DNA of 11,824 bases from the NCBI RefSeq assembly GCF_002999335.1, contig NW_020312335.1:1-11824 (forward strand). The letters run 5' to 3'. Made by a program: the position numbers and the translations under genes. This document shows, one piece after another, positions 1-9,173 of the stretch (position 1 is the stretch's first letter; every line of letters begins with the position of its first letter). Origin of the DNA: Cyclospora cayetanensis. Taxonomy: Eukaryota; Apicomplexa; Conoidasida; Eucoccidiorida; Eimeriidae. A model generated the notes under the pieces. It was not told the DNA's origin and ran no database searches. It saw only the letters and a program-made list of their open reading frames with translations.

Positions 1-264
1 GGCACTCTCGGGTAATTTGCCTCTTCATAGATTTTCGTGCTGGTTTTTGGGCTAGGAATTTGGTCATGCTGCTTGCGAAAGCTGTGTCAGCATGCAGAGA
101 TTGCTTCATGATGAGCGGTCGCACGCTAAACTAGTGTGTGCTGCGATTTTATTAACAAAGTTTCCTTAGCTTGTGTTTTTTCGTAACAGGAATGCAGCGC
201 ACTTTGTCCGATGCACTAGATGCAACGCAACGATGCCGCTAGGTAGATATCAATAAGCAAATAA
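1..264. other. Left flank of the retroelement, no gene seen
   Basis: I see no reading frame of note and no RNA gene or tandem repeat in this stretch. It lies outside the low-coordinate LTR of the neighbouring retroelement and would be the host side of its insertion site. Without an exact LTR end I could not pick out a target-site duplication shared with the bases after 5997. Confidence 0.5.
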
Positions 265-525
265 ACAAGTCTCGTCGAAAAGAGGAGCGTTTATATTCTT
301 GAATCAATCAATTTTTGACCTCCAGAGCCCCAGAGGCCAAATAGACTGACCCAAGCATGGTCCTGTGTCTCCCTTGTTTCCACTGGCCCATTAGGTCGGT
401 GGCTGTGTGTCGGACTGACATCCACGGCTCACTGCACATTTGTCTGAGTTCTTCTCTGTTCAGTCGCCTTTATCCTCTAAATTCAAGCCTTTGCTGGCAA
501 AAGTATGCCATTGTTGTGCTGTGCA
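265..525 (-). repeat. 3' LTR of the retroelement
   Basis: This segment is a diverged direct repeat of 5720-5997. Shared anchors sit at constant spacing: gtctcg (269 and 5723), agactgac (343 and 5790), gtttcc (376 and 5825) and gtgct-tgc (516 and 5986), giving offsets of about 5447-5470. In element orientation it opens TGCACAGCAC against TGGGCAGAGCAC in the other copy, so both begin with the TG expected of an LTR. A purine-rich tract lies five bases outside this end. The other end (about 265) is not sharply defined and no clear CA terminus was found. The low identity between copies means an old insertion. Confidence 0.6.
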
Positions 526-530
526 GTGAA

Positions 531-545
531 CTTTCCCCCATCCTC
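531..545 (-). other. Candidate polypurine tract
   Basis: On the minus strand this reads GAGGATGGGGGAAAG, 14 purines out of 15, and ends five bases before the TG that opens the 3' LTR. In LTR retroelements such a tract primes plus-strand DNA synthesis and lies directly upstream of the 3' LTR. The bases beyond the matching end of the other LTR (5998 onward) do not resemble it, as expected for a sequence internal to the element. A five-base gap is slightly wide, so the boundary may be off by a few bases. Confidence 0.35.
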
Positions 546-561
546 GCGAGCAGCCCAAACC

Positions 562-665
562 CCCCTGGCGAAGGTGTCACTCTCCGACAGCGGGCCCAAC
601 TGTAAGTACCCTTCAAGGACTTCGTTCTTCGCATGTCATGCAATGATTGCTGCGGCTTCTCGATG
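562..665 (-). pseudogene. Possible chromodomain relic after integrase
   Basis: Between the integrase GPY/F module and the polypurine tract, one minus-strand frame reads AIIA at its start and YLQLGPLSESDTF about 17 residues later. Chromodomains of chromovirus integrases have a similar layout: a short hydrophobic strand, a variable loop, then YLVKW-G-P-E--TWE. Here the Tyr-Leu, Gly, Glu-Ser and Thr positions fit, but the aromatic KW pair and the second Trp are missing and a stop interrupts the frame. Chromodomains target such elements to methylated histones. The position is right and the similarity is weak, so this is a suggestion only. Confidence 0.25.
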
Positions 666-780
666 CTCACGTCTCTCGCTGCGGCCAAAGTAAATTTTTG
701 CTTAGAGAGCCTCCTGGCCTCTGCTGTCTGCTAGCTCCCCAATGCTGCTTCTTTTTTAAAACGCTAAAGTCGGGCAGTTG

Positions 781-1860
781 GTCTCTGGCAATTAGGGATA
801 CGTACACACCATCGTGGCACGTGTGTGAAGGAGGTGAGGAAATGCTGTAGGCCACCTTGCCTATCCGTTCGACTATCAAAATAAGGCGCGCTAATGACGG
901 TTGAACTTGGAACAGATAAATATACCCGGGGGTTCGGGCTGCTAGTCCACACTTCGTTTCCCGCGACAAGCTCAGCCTCTCGTCAGTGAGAAATTTAAAA
1001 ATACTTTACTGCCACTCAGCTCTGAGGTAATATCTAAGCCCGGTCACATAGTTGGCTGACTAATTTTGTCCTAGGGGGTGTAAGTGTGGGCGCCAAGCCT
1101 CCAGCTGCGTCGATGTCGGTTGTCGTAATGTTTTCTTCCCGAATACTACTTTAAGCAACCAGATCCGGTAAGTGAATGACTGATGGCGCTATTCGCGAAC
1201 CAAAGAGCAGGAAGCAAACGCTTCCACTCGCTCTCGTTGGATTGAGTGTACGCACGTGGTGTTTGTTCAAACTGTCTGTTGGTGAGTTCTGTTTGGCCGT
1301 CGATTGGAGAAGGGTATGCGGATAGTATTGCCTGCTTGAGGACAAAGCGCTGGGACAGCTGCTGCCAAATGTCCGACTGGAAATGCTTCTGATCATAGAT
1401 TAGGACTTGTGGAGGCTCATCAAATTAGACCAGGAGATCAGCGAGAAGTTCAACCCTTTCTGCTTCTCCAATATGCTTCGCGACTGCAATGTAATTTGCC
1501 ATCTTACTAATTGTGTGCACAAAAATGAGGCTCGATTCCTTATCACGTATCATAGAAGGGAAGCATGTGATGAACTCTAGACCAACGTCACCCCATCTGG
1601 AAGGAATAAGCATTGGCTGAAGTAAGATGCTCTGCGTTTGCTTAAGTGCCTTGGATGCTATGCACTGCATACACGACTTCGCGTGGATGTTGGCATAAAC
1701 CCGTATACCCGGCCAGTAGCAGTATCTACTCAGGCCCTGGAACTCCTGTTGTCCGCAGTTTCAACGGTCACGTGGTCATGCTGCCGACATAGCACATGAT
1801 CAAGGAACTCGGGTACTTTCGGGGCACGAATGCGCCACAAGCCGTGTACATATACATGGC
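781..1860 (-). pseudogene. Integrase (zinc finger, core, GPY/F module), degenerate
   Basis: This is the integrase part of pol, which joins element DNA to the host chromosome. The N-terminal HHCC finger is visible as HDH at 1780-1772 and the pair SCMQC with Cys codons at 1673-1671 and 1664-1662, preceded by YWPG. The core follows as LLQPMLIPSRWGDVGLEF. The first catalytic Asp is replaced by Glu (codon 1577-1575), the second Asp is kept (1394-1392, in LIYDQKHFQSD) and the catalytic Glu is kept (1289-1287, in DGQTELTNRQ), with near-normal Asp-Glu spacing. One frame runs from about 1760 to 1030, broken only by stops at 1427-1425 and 1148-1146. A frame change then leads to the GPY/F module (906-781; VERIGKVAYS, then VYVSL). 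It lies downstream of RNase H, as in Ty3/Gypsy. Identity is firm; it is not functional as read. Confidence 0.92.
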
Positions 1861-2361
1861 AGGTAGTGAGTGCTTAGACCGAATGCGTGCTTGCTGGCGT
1901 TGAGGTCGGGCTAAACCTCTTCGCCATTTTTGCTGCCTAGCCACTTCGAAAGGTCCGTGGAAGTCGGAACACTGGAAGTAGCCAACTTTTTCTGCCTGGG
2001 ATTATATCCGGTCACTCTTGGGAAGCAAGAAGGCAAATTTTAGGGGCTCCGGGGCTGCGGTTCACCGGTAGGGGGAGCTTCCGCCTCGGAGGCTGGGAGC
2101 TCCGGTGAATGAGCGGTAGCAGGCGCGTTATTTGGTGCCTCCACTTGCGGCAGCGGCTCAAGCGATGATTAGGGTGGGGAGTCTTGCCGCTGGTGGGCCG
2201 ACCGAGTTTGTGTTGCCCGCCCGATAGTTGCACAGGTGTTCCCGATTGTTGTACCACTGAGCTGTTGCATCAACGGCCGTAATAATGGCGGTCGTCGACC
2301 TTAGGATGTGATACAGTCAGTGCACGGCAGGTGTGGGGTGTCAGGAACTGCGGCATACAGC

Positions 2362-2711
2362 GGATGGGGGAAGAGCGCATGTGCAGCTTTGTTCCGCTTG
2401 CCCTTCAGGTACCTGGTGGTGAGGTCCTAAAGTTTGGCCAAAAATATCAGCCAACGCGTCGGGTGTCCTCTTAATGGCTTAGAAGTGGTCTGCGGCTGGT
2501 AGATAAATGTTTGGCAGTCTGTGTACGTGACAAATCATTGTTCAACTGAATGTTGGCACTTTACCAAAGTGGATACTAAAGTTAAAGACTCTTGGTCGCA
2601 AGTGGAGAATTTCTGCTGCGACAAGCTCACAGCCTGGCGAAAATAGATAACTGTATGCTGTCTCATTCATGCACTGCGACAAAGGTATCATCCGATGCAT
2701 TGCTATGAATG
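2362..2711 (-). pseudogene. RNase H domain of pol, degenerate
   Basis: RNase H removes the RNA strand of the RNA:DNA hybrid during reverse transcription. The frame from 2627 to 2362 reads STCDQESLTLV, then FVTYTDCQTFIYQPQ, then GHPTRWLIFLAKL, DLTTRYLKGKRNKAAHALF. This is the usual course of a Gypsy RNase H, where Y-T-D-E-L-A-V is followed by TDH, R-RW-, and YLPG-N--ADALSR. Of the four acidic catalytic positions, the Glu (2591-2589) and the middle Asp (2519-2517) are kept. The last Asp is His (2381-2379), and the first, in a separate frame, reads NAS instead of DAS (Asn at 2701-2699). Two stops interrupt the main frame (2537-2535 and 2429-2427). The domain sits between RT and integrase, as expected. 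Confidence 0.82.
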
Positions 2712-2798
2712 TGGCGAGATTTGATACTCAGGAATTTGGAGAGCCATACATTCCACTACCCACTCCTTGAGCTGCTTCACGGCCACCTATGAGGTGGC

Positions 2799-3631
2799 CC
2801 CCAGGTGAACGTCGTACTCCTTTTCCTAAATTTAACTACCGGTCATGCTACGTCGGCAAACCCGGGACCCACAAATATGCGACAGTGGTTAGAAGTCCCG
2901 AGAAGCTGCCGCACCTGTGTCTCGTTAGTCAACACCTTTGGTCAGCTTATGATAGCATGTACCTTTCCAGTTAAAGACTGGTCGCCCTTACCGCTGGGTA
3001 TATCTGAGATACTTTAGCTGCTGTCGTACAAGCTTGCACTTCCTCAATTTTGGATGGAAATGATCTTTCAAGCAGGTACTGAGCATCTGCCGCAAGAGCT
3101 GCACGTGAGTGTCCAGGTTAGAATGTATGTGAAAGCGTCATCAAAGTAGGTAATTTCTCCTTGTTCCAAAACTGCTTACAAGTAAGCATTGATATCAGCT
3201 TGTATCACATTACACCTCCAGACACCCATTCCTAAACGAAAAGCACTCTCCCACTAGCCATCTGATGCCATTCATATTTGGTGAAACTCGCCTTTAAGTC
3301 AAGCGTGGAAAAGTACGTTCCGCCTAGCACTTCATATATGGTCTCTACCGATGGCATCGATATGCTCGGATCTAGCATTGAACAGCACACCATTTTGATG
3401 TTGACTGTCATTTGCATGTTCCCTTTCCCTGTAATATCAATGTGACTATCCACCATGATTGTGGGGACACAGGTAGGCGACTACGGCCCTGGAGGTCAAT
3501 TTGGCAGTCTCCTTTTTATGGAAAGTAAGATGATCGGGTGGCATGCAGTAGAGAGCGTTTTGTTAGTAGTAACCTCGTATAAGTAAGATGTAGAGATCAT
3601 TAGGACGCCTGGGGGGCAGCCCTTCCAGGAG
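2799..3631 (-). pseudogene. Reverse transcriptase domain of pol, degenerate
   Basis: This is the RNA-dependent DNA polymerase core of a Ty3/Gypsy pol. It opens with LLEGLPPRRP (3631-3602), the conserved N-terminal motif of Gypsy RTs. The palm follows from 3456: MPSVETIYEVLGGTYFSTLD carries motif A, with the first catalytic Asp at 3300-3298. After a frame change comes EITYFDDAFTYI, the YxDD motif C at 3148-3137, with both Asp kept. Next is KLRKCKLV (about 3056-3033), where Gypsy RTs have LK-SKC-F. The connection reads VRQLLGTSNHCRIFV, then GFADVA and TFTWG (2935-2799), matching the FLGL-NYYRRFI, FA-IA-PL and F-W pattern. All three catalytic Asp survive, but several frameshifts and stops prevent translation as one chain. 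Confidence 0.88.
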
Positions 3632-3639
3632 GCTATCAG

Positions 3640-4990
3640 GAAGCAGACATCTATGTTCTTGAAGTGCAGCTTGCACCTGCGAAATCAGCTAGTGGGCTTG
3701 CTCTGAGCAAAGCCAGAAATACAATTTGGTATTTTTCAAGGCTGCATTAGGCCGGAGAGATGTTTCCTCCGCCTAGGCTGGAGCCAGAACGTTATGAATG
3801 GCTCATGGTCAAGGGTGAACGACCAGAAGTACGCTGATGCTAATCGAGGGCACTGAGTGAGGCTTTTCGTAGCTTCCCAGTAGCCGTGCCACAGTGTTCT
3901 TATCGAGGATAGGCAAGGCGAGAACACTGTCAAGCCCTTACAGTGTCAGCCCGCACCTGATGAGGTGGAGTTTCGATAGAAACCCCGGCTTTGGCCTGTC
4001 AATCTGGAGTGGACCGCCTAGGAGATGGTCCTGGTAGTGGTTGTGCTTCCGTCGCTTGCAGGTCGGCAACATATTGGGCCACGGTATGGTATGCCTTTCC
4101 CACTGAAGTCATGTTAACGGGTGGTGGGAGCGAGAGCTCAGGCTTGCAGCCTCTCTCCCTCGTAGCACTGGCATGCCACATCAGTGGCCATTGACATATT
4201 CACACAGCTTGTCTGACTGGAACTCCTACTCAGGCTGCTGTTTGATGAGCTAGTCTAGCCCTTGATAAAGTTCATAGGGAATAGGCCCTGCCAGGAAGCA
4301 CTGTGAAAACACTTTTAACTGTATCACATGTACAAATACTAAGCAACTCAGCTTCTTTCGTAACTTTTCCATGTTGACCAGGATGAACATAAGAGTGTAC
4401 TTTAGGGCCTTGTCGCTGCATCGAGGCGGGGCAAAAGAAGCTTCTGAAGGCCCAAGTGTGTTAGATAACGTTACATCTCTGCCCCACATTTTCGTTGCAT
4501 AACACTCCTGTTCGCCAATTCGTACACAGCAGCAGGGAAAACCACCGATTTTTCCGCGGCCACTATCTACGCTCCGTCACTCTCCTGTAATAGCACGATC
4601 CGTGCCAGGACGCTTGCCCGCTCCTGACTCCGACGTACGTGCATTTATGTATTCACCGCCGTTTGTCCTCAAATCAAACGGCCTATCGCTAGCCCTCGGC
4701 CCGCCCTTATCCAGTATATGCAACTCCTTCAAATATCGCAAACGCCTTCCAATTCGCTTTTAGTGCTTCCTCCCCTCTACGTTCTGTGGAAAGAGGCGTT
4801 GCCTCTCATCTGGGGAGACCAAGATAGTGTCAGGTTCCGTGGTTACTACCCATTGATCCATCTTCAGTATTGCCGCGCCCAGTAAGTTCGCCTCACACTT
4901 CTAGGCCCACCCGTTCGAGCGCCTCTGTTGTTCATCCTCGCTAGTTGGCGTCCTGGTGAGTGACGCTTCCTTTGACGACTCACACCCTAC
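3640..4990 (-). other. Gag-pol interior without a recognised domain
   Basis: In an intact element this stretch, between the zinc knuckle and RT, would hold the protease and linkers. I searched by eye for the Asp-Thr/Ser-Gly-Ala motif of the aspartic protease on the minus strand and did not find it. Short minus-strand frames remain, for example 4489-4250 (79 codons) and a stretch from 4861 that reads MDQWVVTTEPDTILVSPDER before a stop, but I cannot assign them. The protease may be too decayed to see or may have been lost. Confidence 0.5.
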
Positions 4991-5685
4991 TCGTCGTGTT
5001 GCGCAGTTAGCGGCATAGTAGTCCCTGCCTCCACACTGGAAGCATAAGTCCCCTGACCCCCGCTGAGCACCGTTCCGCAGCGGGCAGTCTTAACCGAAGT
5101 GTCCTCTGGTGCTGCATTATTACAACCATCCTCGCCTGCTCTTGCTGATCTCCCGCGGTCGAGGTTGGGTAGCAGCTCACGCTGCGGGAATCAACGTGAT
5201 GCCGTTGGCGACTGGCTCAGTTCCTGCTCGCCCTGTTGGGCCTGACGTCATGCATCGTCCAAGCACGGACATACTTGTGGTAATATGTGCATGCTTGGTA
5301 TCAGGGGGTCTCCGACCTGTGGCAATGCAGCTGCCGTGTCCCCCCAGTTGGTAAATCGCTGTGTCGTTTGTAAGCGTTTGGTGTCATCCAGCATGTTGGC
5401 TAGGTAGTTTTAAAGCAGTTCCTGCAGCAGTGGTACTTACATCTAAGGACACTCTTCTTGAAATCCAAACCGAGTATTCACCATCATGTGTCCATTGTCT
5501 GTCAGCTCAATTGAAACCCTCTCTCGTGTATTCCTACAGAAGCACATCAAGAAGCATCCTCTTAGGCCCTATCATGACTCAATATTTAGCTTCGTTTTTT
5601 GTAGGAAGTTCTGCATATCACGTTCGCCTTCATCTGCAATTGTCTGATTACACTGTGGGTTAGCTGGAGTAGTCGGCATAATCAT
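4950..5685 (-). pseudogene. gag remnant with altered CCHC zinc knuckle
   Basis: Gag forms the particle, and its C-terminal zinc knuckle binds the element RNA. On the minus strand, 5044-5003 reads CFQCGGRDYYAANC, which fits C-x2-C-x4-H-x4-C except that the His position is Tyr (a CAC to TAC change would do this). Basic residues (ATRRV) follow, as is usual. Some 35 bases inside the presumed 5' LTR, an ATG at 5685-5683 (or 5679-5677) opens a 37-codon frame (MIMPTTPANPQCNQTIADEG and on) ending in TGA at 5574-5572. By position this could be the start of gag. Between these two points I found no clear capsid homology and several stops. The knuckle is the firm part. Confidence 0.5.
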
Positions 5686-5719
5686 GATGCCGCTGTGGAG
5701 GGGTCACTGACGACCTGTT

Positions 5720-5997
5720 CACGTCTCGCCTGGCAAGGAAGCACTTATTTTAACAATAATCTTTGAGCTGCAAAACCTCGGAGTCCAACAGACTGACTCT
5801 CAGGCAAAGTTGTCCGTCTCTTGTGTTTCCACCCGCACAGCCCTAAAGGGCGGATGGGCATATACCAGCCTGCCATCCAAGGCTTTTTGTCTATTCGTTT
5901 GAGTCAGTTTCTATTTAGAGTTTGCGCATTATCTATTTTCACCTCTTCAGACTCATACATTTGCGGACAAGCTCATTATATGGTAGTGCTCTGCCCA
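5720..5997 (-). repeat. 5' LTR of the retroelement
   Basis: This is the upstream partner of the repeat at 265-525, in the same orientation, about 5.45 kb away. It opens in element sense with TGGGCAGAGCAC at 5997-5986. Being next to the gag end of the interior, it is the 5' LTR and would have carried the promoter. I could not identify a TATA box or a poly(A) signal in it with confidence. No TGG-beginning primer-binding site is evident just below 5720, so either the inner boundary is a few bases off or the site has decayed. Confidence 0.6.
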
Positions 5998-6359
5998 CGT
6001 CGCACCGCCGCTGTATTGGTTGGCGCCCTCAAGCGCTGTTGGCCAAAATCTTTCTCACCCCCTTATATTTTTTTGTGCCACCGAGTTAACAATTTGGTTT
6101 TCTCATTCTTTCAGTCATTTTCGGTTTTGCCTAGCAGGAAACAGAGATAGACTGGAAACTTTTCTGCTGCTCTGTAGGCAATTTCTCGTACCTGAGACAG
6201 TGTGTGTTGCAATGCGGGGAAAGATGTAATGGGCTTGGCAACACACATACAATTTTTACTGCATTGCTTACGCGTAGCTAAGAATTAGCGCAAATTGCTT
6301 AATTGGCTCGTCCGATGTATCTTACTTGATACAAATTACTGCCACTCTCAGTCATTGTA
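5998..6359. other. Spacer between retroelement and second repeat family
   Basis: I see no gene here. A plus-strand frame crosses it from the 5' LTR (5821-6150, 109 codons) but overlaps the LTR and has no recognisable content. The right part, from about 6240, is moderately AT-rich with no clear repeats. Confidence 0.45.
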
Positions 6360-6850
6360 GATGGCCCTAAGAAGTATTACAAAACCCTGCAGAGCTCGGC
6401 CGCACCACCAGCAGGCTCAAAACTGTACGCCAGCTAGCTCTTCCGCCATCCTATTGCATCCTTCCACGGATGCAGGCCCCTAAGGACAGCGTGGAATGGC
6501 GCTTGCTGAAGAGTTACGGTGTTATCTCGAGCCCTAGTGAAACAATGTGGTAGCAAGGGTCTCCAGCGTGGGCTAAGAGCGCGCCTATGGAAACCACAAG
6601 CTCAAAGACCACTTTTAAAGCAGTGTAAGAAGAAACACGAGCCATGCTAGTTCAATACGCGTGTTGAAATCCCAAACTCGTTGTTAACCCTGCTCGAGCT
6701 GCCTATGGCACTTGCAAAGCCCACCCTGAAATAATGAATCTTCTTTGTTCCTGCAGGAAATCAATTCAAATGTACCATGGAGGTACCTGCAGTGTTAAGA
6801 TCTGCTGCCGCACTTCCACGCCCACTGGGCCGGTAGTAGCTGCACGCCTG
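6360..6850 (+). repeat. Diverged direct repeat, copy 1
   Basis: This segment matches 11391-11824 in the same orientation. The best part is 6408-6497 against 11440-11530: both read ccagcaggctcaaaa, then cgccagctagctc (6428 and 11461), then caggcccctaa, at a constant offset of about 5032. After a net gap of about 60 bases the match resumes as gaaatcaa-tcaaat (6757 and 11728), tgggccgg (6825 and 11797) and cacgcctg (6843 and 11811). I judge identity by eye to be about three quarters in the best part and lower elsewhere. Strand is arbitrary. It is unrelated to the LTRs of the neighbouring element as far as I can see. It may be a dispersed repeat or one terminal repeat of a second mobile unit. Confidence 0.7.
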
Positions 6851-9127
6851 TAAGTCAGACAACACCAAGAACAGGAACCTTCACTGCCATGGAGGATTCG
6901 GTGCCTGAGACGAACAGCCGCCGCTATGCAGAATCAGTATTTAGACTATTAGGTCATCAAAAAACTTTATGTGCCCCGTTGCATGCCAACCAAGTTGGTA
7001 CATTGGGCTGATGGATTTCCTATTTTAAAAATGGCCAGGTGGGAGTCACAGCCGCTTGAGCCACAAGGAGCCAGCTGAGAAATATGTCTCTTGTGTGATT
7101 TTTTTCTCCAATTCTGTTCGTTGTTCGGTTAGCGGTTCTTGTTCTAAGTAGGCAACGAAGAATCAAATAAGCTCCAAAATGACATGCTTCCCCACATTTT
7201 CCCAAGACCCGCAGCTGCATGTACCTGCAGATCTATAAGGCCTGAGGGCCCTCTAAGACTGTGGATGTCGACCTCTCCTAGCTTGTAAAGTGTTATGGCG
7301 TAGAGTGAGTTATTTACTGCGGAGAAACCAGCTGAAGGTGCAGCTTTCGTCTTAGTTTACTCCAGAAAAAGCCGCCTAGCAATAATGTACGGAGGGGTTC
7401 TCCCACGAGTTCGTTTCGTAGAAGTGCATAGACTGGCCTTTAGTTGCCAATAATACAGCTGCGTATGCAATCGCAGGGTTATTTCACTTCACATTTGGCT
7501 TCGCATCATAGTTATGCAGCACCTGTCAGTACACGGGAGTGTTCGGCATCGTGCTCACTCGGACAAGTACGTTTTACAGCTCCAGCCACAAACCAAAAAC
7601 AGAACCAAAACTCGTTCATTGATCTTTGTTTGCAGATAGTACGTAGTGAAGGTTATTATAAATTTTGGCTGGTCGTAGAAGTATTTATTTGTAGATGACA
7701 AGAGCTTTAGCGGGGGCATCAGCTGTCAGATCCCACGAAATTCGGGTGAAGGCTTTTTGACATCAGCTTCACACACTGAAAGCATTGCTGATGTCCATGC
7801 TGTTATTCGAGAAACGGTTCCATTTGTAAGTTCAGAAAGCACGGGATAGGTTCGACGCCGTGTCTTGCACTTAGGCGTCTTGCCAAGACGAGTGCACCCT
7901 AGATGCTGCAGCCAAATCCGGCAAATATTCGTATTATAAGATTAAACTTATTGGTCAACACAGCTGGATAGTAACCATCTATCTGAGTGTCGATGGATGA
8001 AGTATCCTCACACCGTTGGATTTTGCATCTTTCGGTGTGCTGGAAGCGTTGAAGCTTATTCGCTGGCAAAATCAAAAGAATGTATCCGTTCCTCACTTAG
8101 ATCATTTACATTTTATTTCTAGCATCACAATTTTTATTTAAAACAAAATTAAAGTCTCTAATAGTTGCCAGTAAGAGAGTGCGCGCCCTAAGCCATGCAG
8201 AAGCTTCACAGTCCTGTGATGCAATATCTGCGGTCTTGTCGAAACCATTTTCCGTCATTGGGCCATGTAACACAGTTTTGTCTAGCAATTACACTCGTAT
8301 CCTGTTTTGTGCAGTTCAAGCGCACATTTGTACATAGAGGGTTGTGGTGCATGGAGTGAGGTAGCTCACCACCCTCATGCCAAATTACCGATAACACCGA
8401 AATTCACTGCGTGCATAGCATCTGCGCGATTATCTGAATAATTCTAAGCTATACATTTAAATGTCTAATGTCGTATTACAGCGAAATAAAGGAGTGCACT
8501 GTCGAACGTCAGATCTTCGTTACACTTATTCTGGAGGCCTTTCCGCTTGTGTTACAAGGCCCGGATACAATGTGGCGCTCCGCCTCATATTCAATGAAAG
8601 ATGAATAATATATAACTTTTCATTAAGCACTGGAATATCACGCTTTCACATTCCGTTGGCTGACACTCCAGAGCTCCGTCAGATCCATCTGTGCTCAGTG
8701 AGACTTAGCCCTCAAACAGTGCTCGCTGCATGCCAGCCCTAATGTGCTCTGCAAAAAGCGCCATAGCTAGAGTGCTTTATTTGACATAAATAAAAGAGAG
8801 CGAAGAAATGTCTGCTTTTCAAAGTCAAGGCCCATGCGCATCTATTAGTGGATGGTCCTTCATAGAGGCGGACACATGGGCATAATGCTTTCTTACTTCG
8901 GTGCCTTACCTTTAGCTACCCAGATGCTGCTCAACTCGGTGGTACAGCCTGCCTAAGCTATTGAGCTGTGCAGATTCTCCGCTATGCCTGTAAAACCACT
9001 ACGCCATCCAGCGAAAGCTCTCTGGCAATCCAACGCATCGCTACTGGTGCACTTGGAAAAAGAGGGTGGGCTATTGCTCACCGTCAGAAAGTTTTTAAAA
9101 ATGCTTGCGCTGGTTTAGACTACACCA
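6851..9127. other. Gene-poor stretch upstream of the long ORF
   Basis: About 2.3 kb with no reading frame above 85 codons on either strand and none that I recognise; in particular there is no RT, transposase or structural RNA that I can see. It would contain the promoter region and any upstream exon of the gene at 9174. An AATAAA occurs near 8787 in a local AT-rich patch, but there is no gene to pair it with. One 15-base palindrome (7876-7890) is listed separately. Confidence 0.45.
7876..7890. repeat. Short palindrome CGTCTTG-C-CAAGACG
   Basis: A perfect 7-base inverted repeat around a single C. Its central 13 bases are the exact reverse complement of those at 11235-11247. Function unknown; it could be chance. 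Confidence 0.4.
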
Positions 9128-9135
9128 TATAAATA
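9128..9135 (+). promoter_or_regulatory. TATA-like box upstream of the long ORF
   Basis: TATAAATA lies 46 bases before the ATG at 9174. If it acts as a TATA box, transcription would start near 9158 and leave a 5' leader of only about 15 bases. Apicomplexan promoters often lack TATA boxes, so this may be chance in a moderately AT-rich leader. I place little weight on it. Confidence 0.25.
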
Positions 9136-9173
9136 CGAATCTGTTCATTCTTAAAGCTAGCTTGGTGTAAGCC

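Larger units (their letters stand above)
265..5997 (-). mobile_element. Decayed Ty3/Gypsy (chromovirus-like) LTR retrotransposon
   Basis: This is an old LTR retrotransposon of about 5.7 kb lying on the minus strand. What is seen: two diverged direct repeats at the ends, and between them, in element order, a gag-type zinc knuckle (5044-5003), the RT N-terminal motif (3631-3602), RT palm (3456-3137), RT connection (2935-2799), RNase H (2711-2362) and integrase (1860-781). The order RT, RNase H, integrase is that of the Ty3/Gypsy family (Metaviridae), not Ty1/Copia, where integrase comes first. Distances between domains are normal for a pol polyprotein, so decay has been mainly by point changes and small indels. 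Stops and frame changes occur in nearly every domain, and key residues are replaced in RNase H, integrase and the zinc knuckle. The copy is therefore non-autonomous. The integrase GPY/F module, and perhaps a chromodomain, point to the chromovirus branch; that subtype is inferred. Confidence 0.88.

Noticed and set aside
357..850. Plus-strand frames of 62-82 codons near the left end
   Set aside because: They overlap the 3' LTR and the integrase tail on the other strand; their length is within chance.
3736..3933. Minus-strand 65-codon frame with an RNase H-like LDHEPFITF segment
   Set aside because: It lies upstream of RT, where RNase H does not belong, and the true RNase H with matching acidic positions is at 2711-2362. 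I mention it only as a possible fragment of another element.
4528..4540. CAG repeat as an Eimeria hallmark
   Set aside because: Only two or three CAG units occur; there is no repeat tract in the window.
5700..5720. Primer-binding site next to the 5' LTR
   Set aside because: No TGG-beginning stretch complementary to a tRNA 3' end is evident at the LTR edge.
5109..6150. Plus-strand frames of 81, 100 and 109 codons
   Set aside because: They run antisense to the gag and LTR part of the retroelement and resemble no protein I know.
9145..9150. TCATTC as an arthropod-type initiator
   Set aside because: It sits only about 19 bases after the TATA-like box instead of about 30, and nothing else points to an arthropod.
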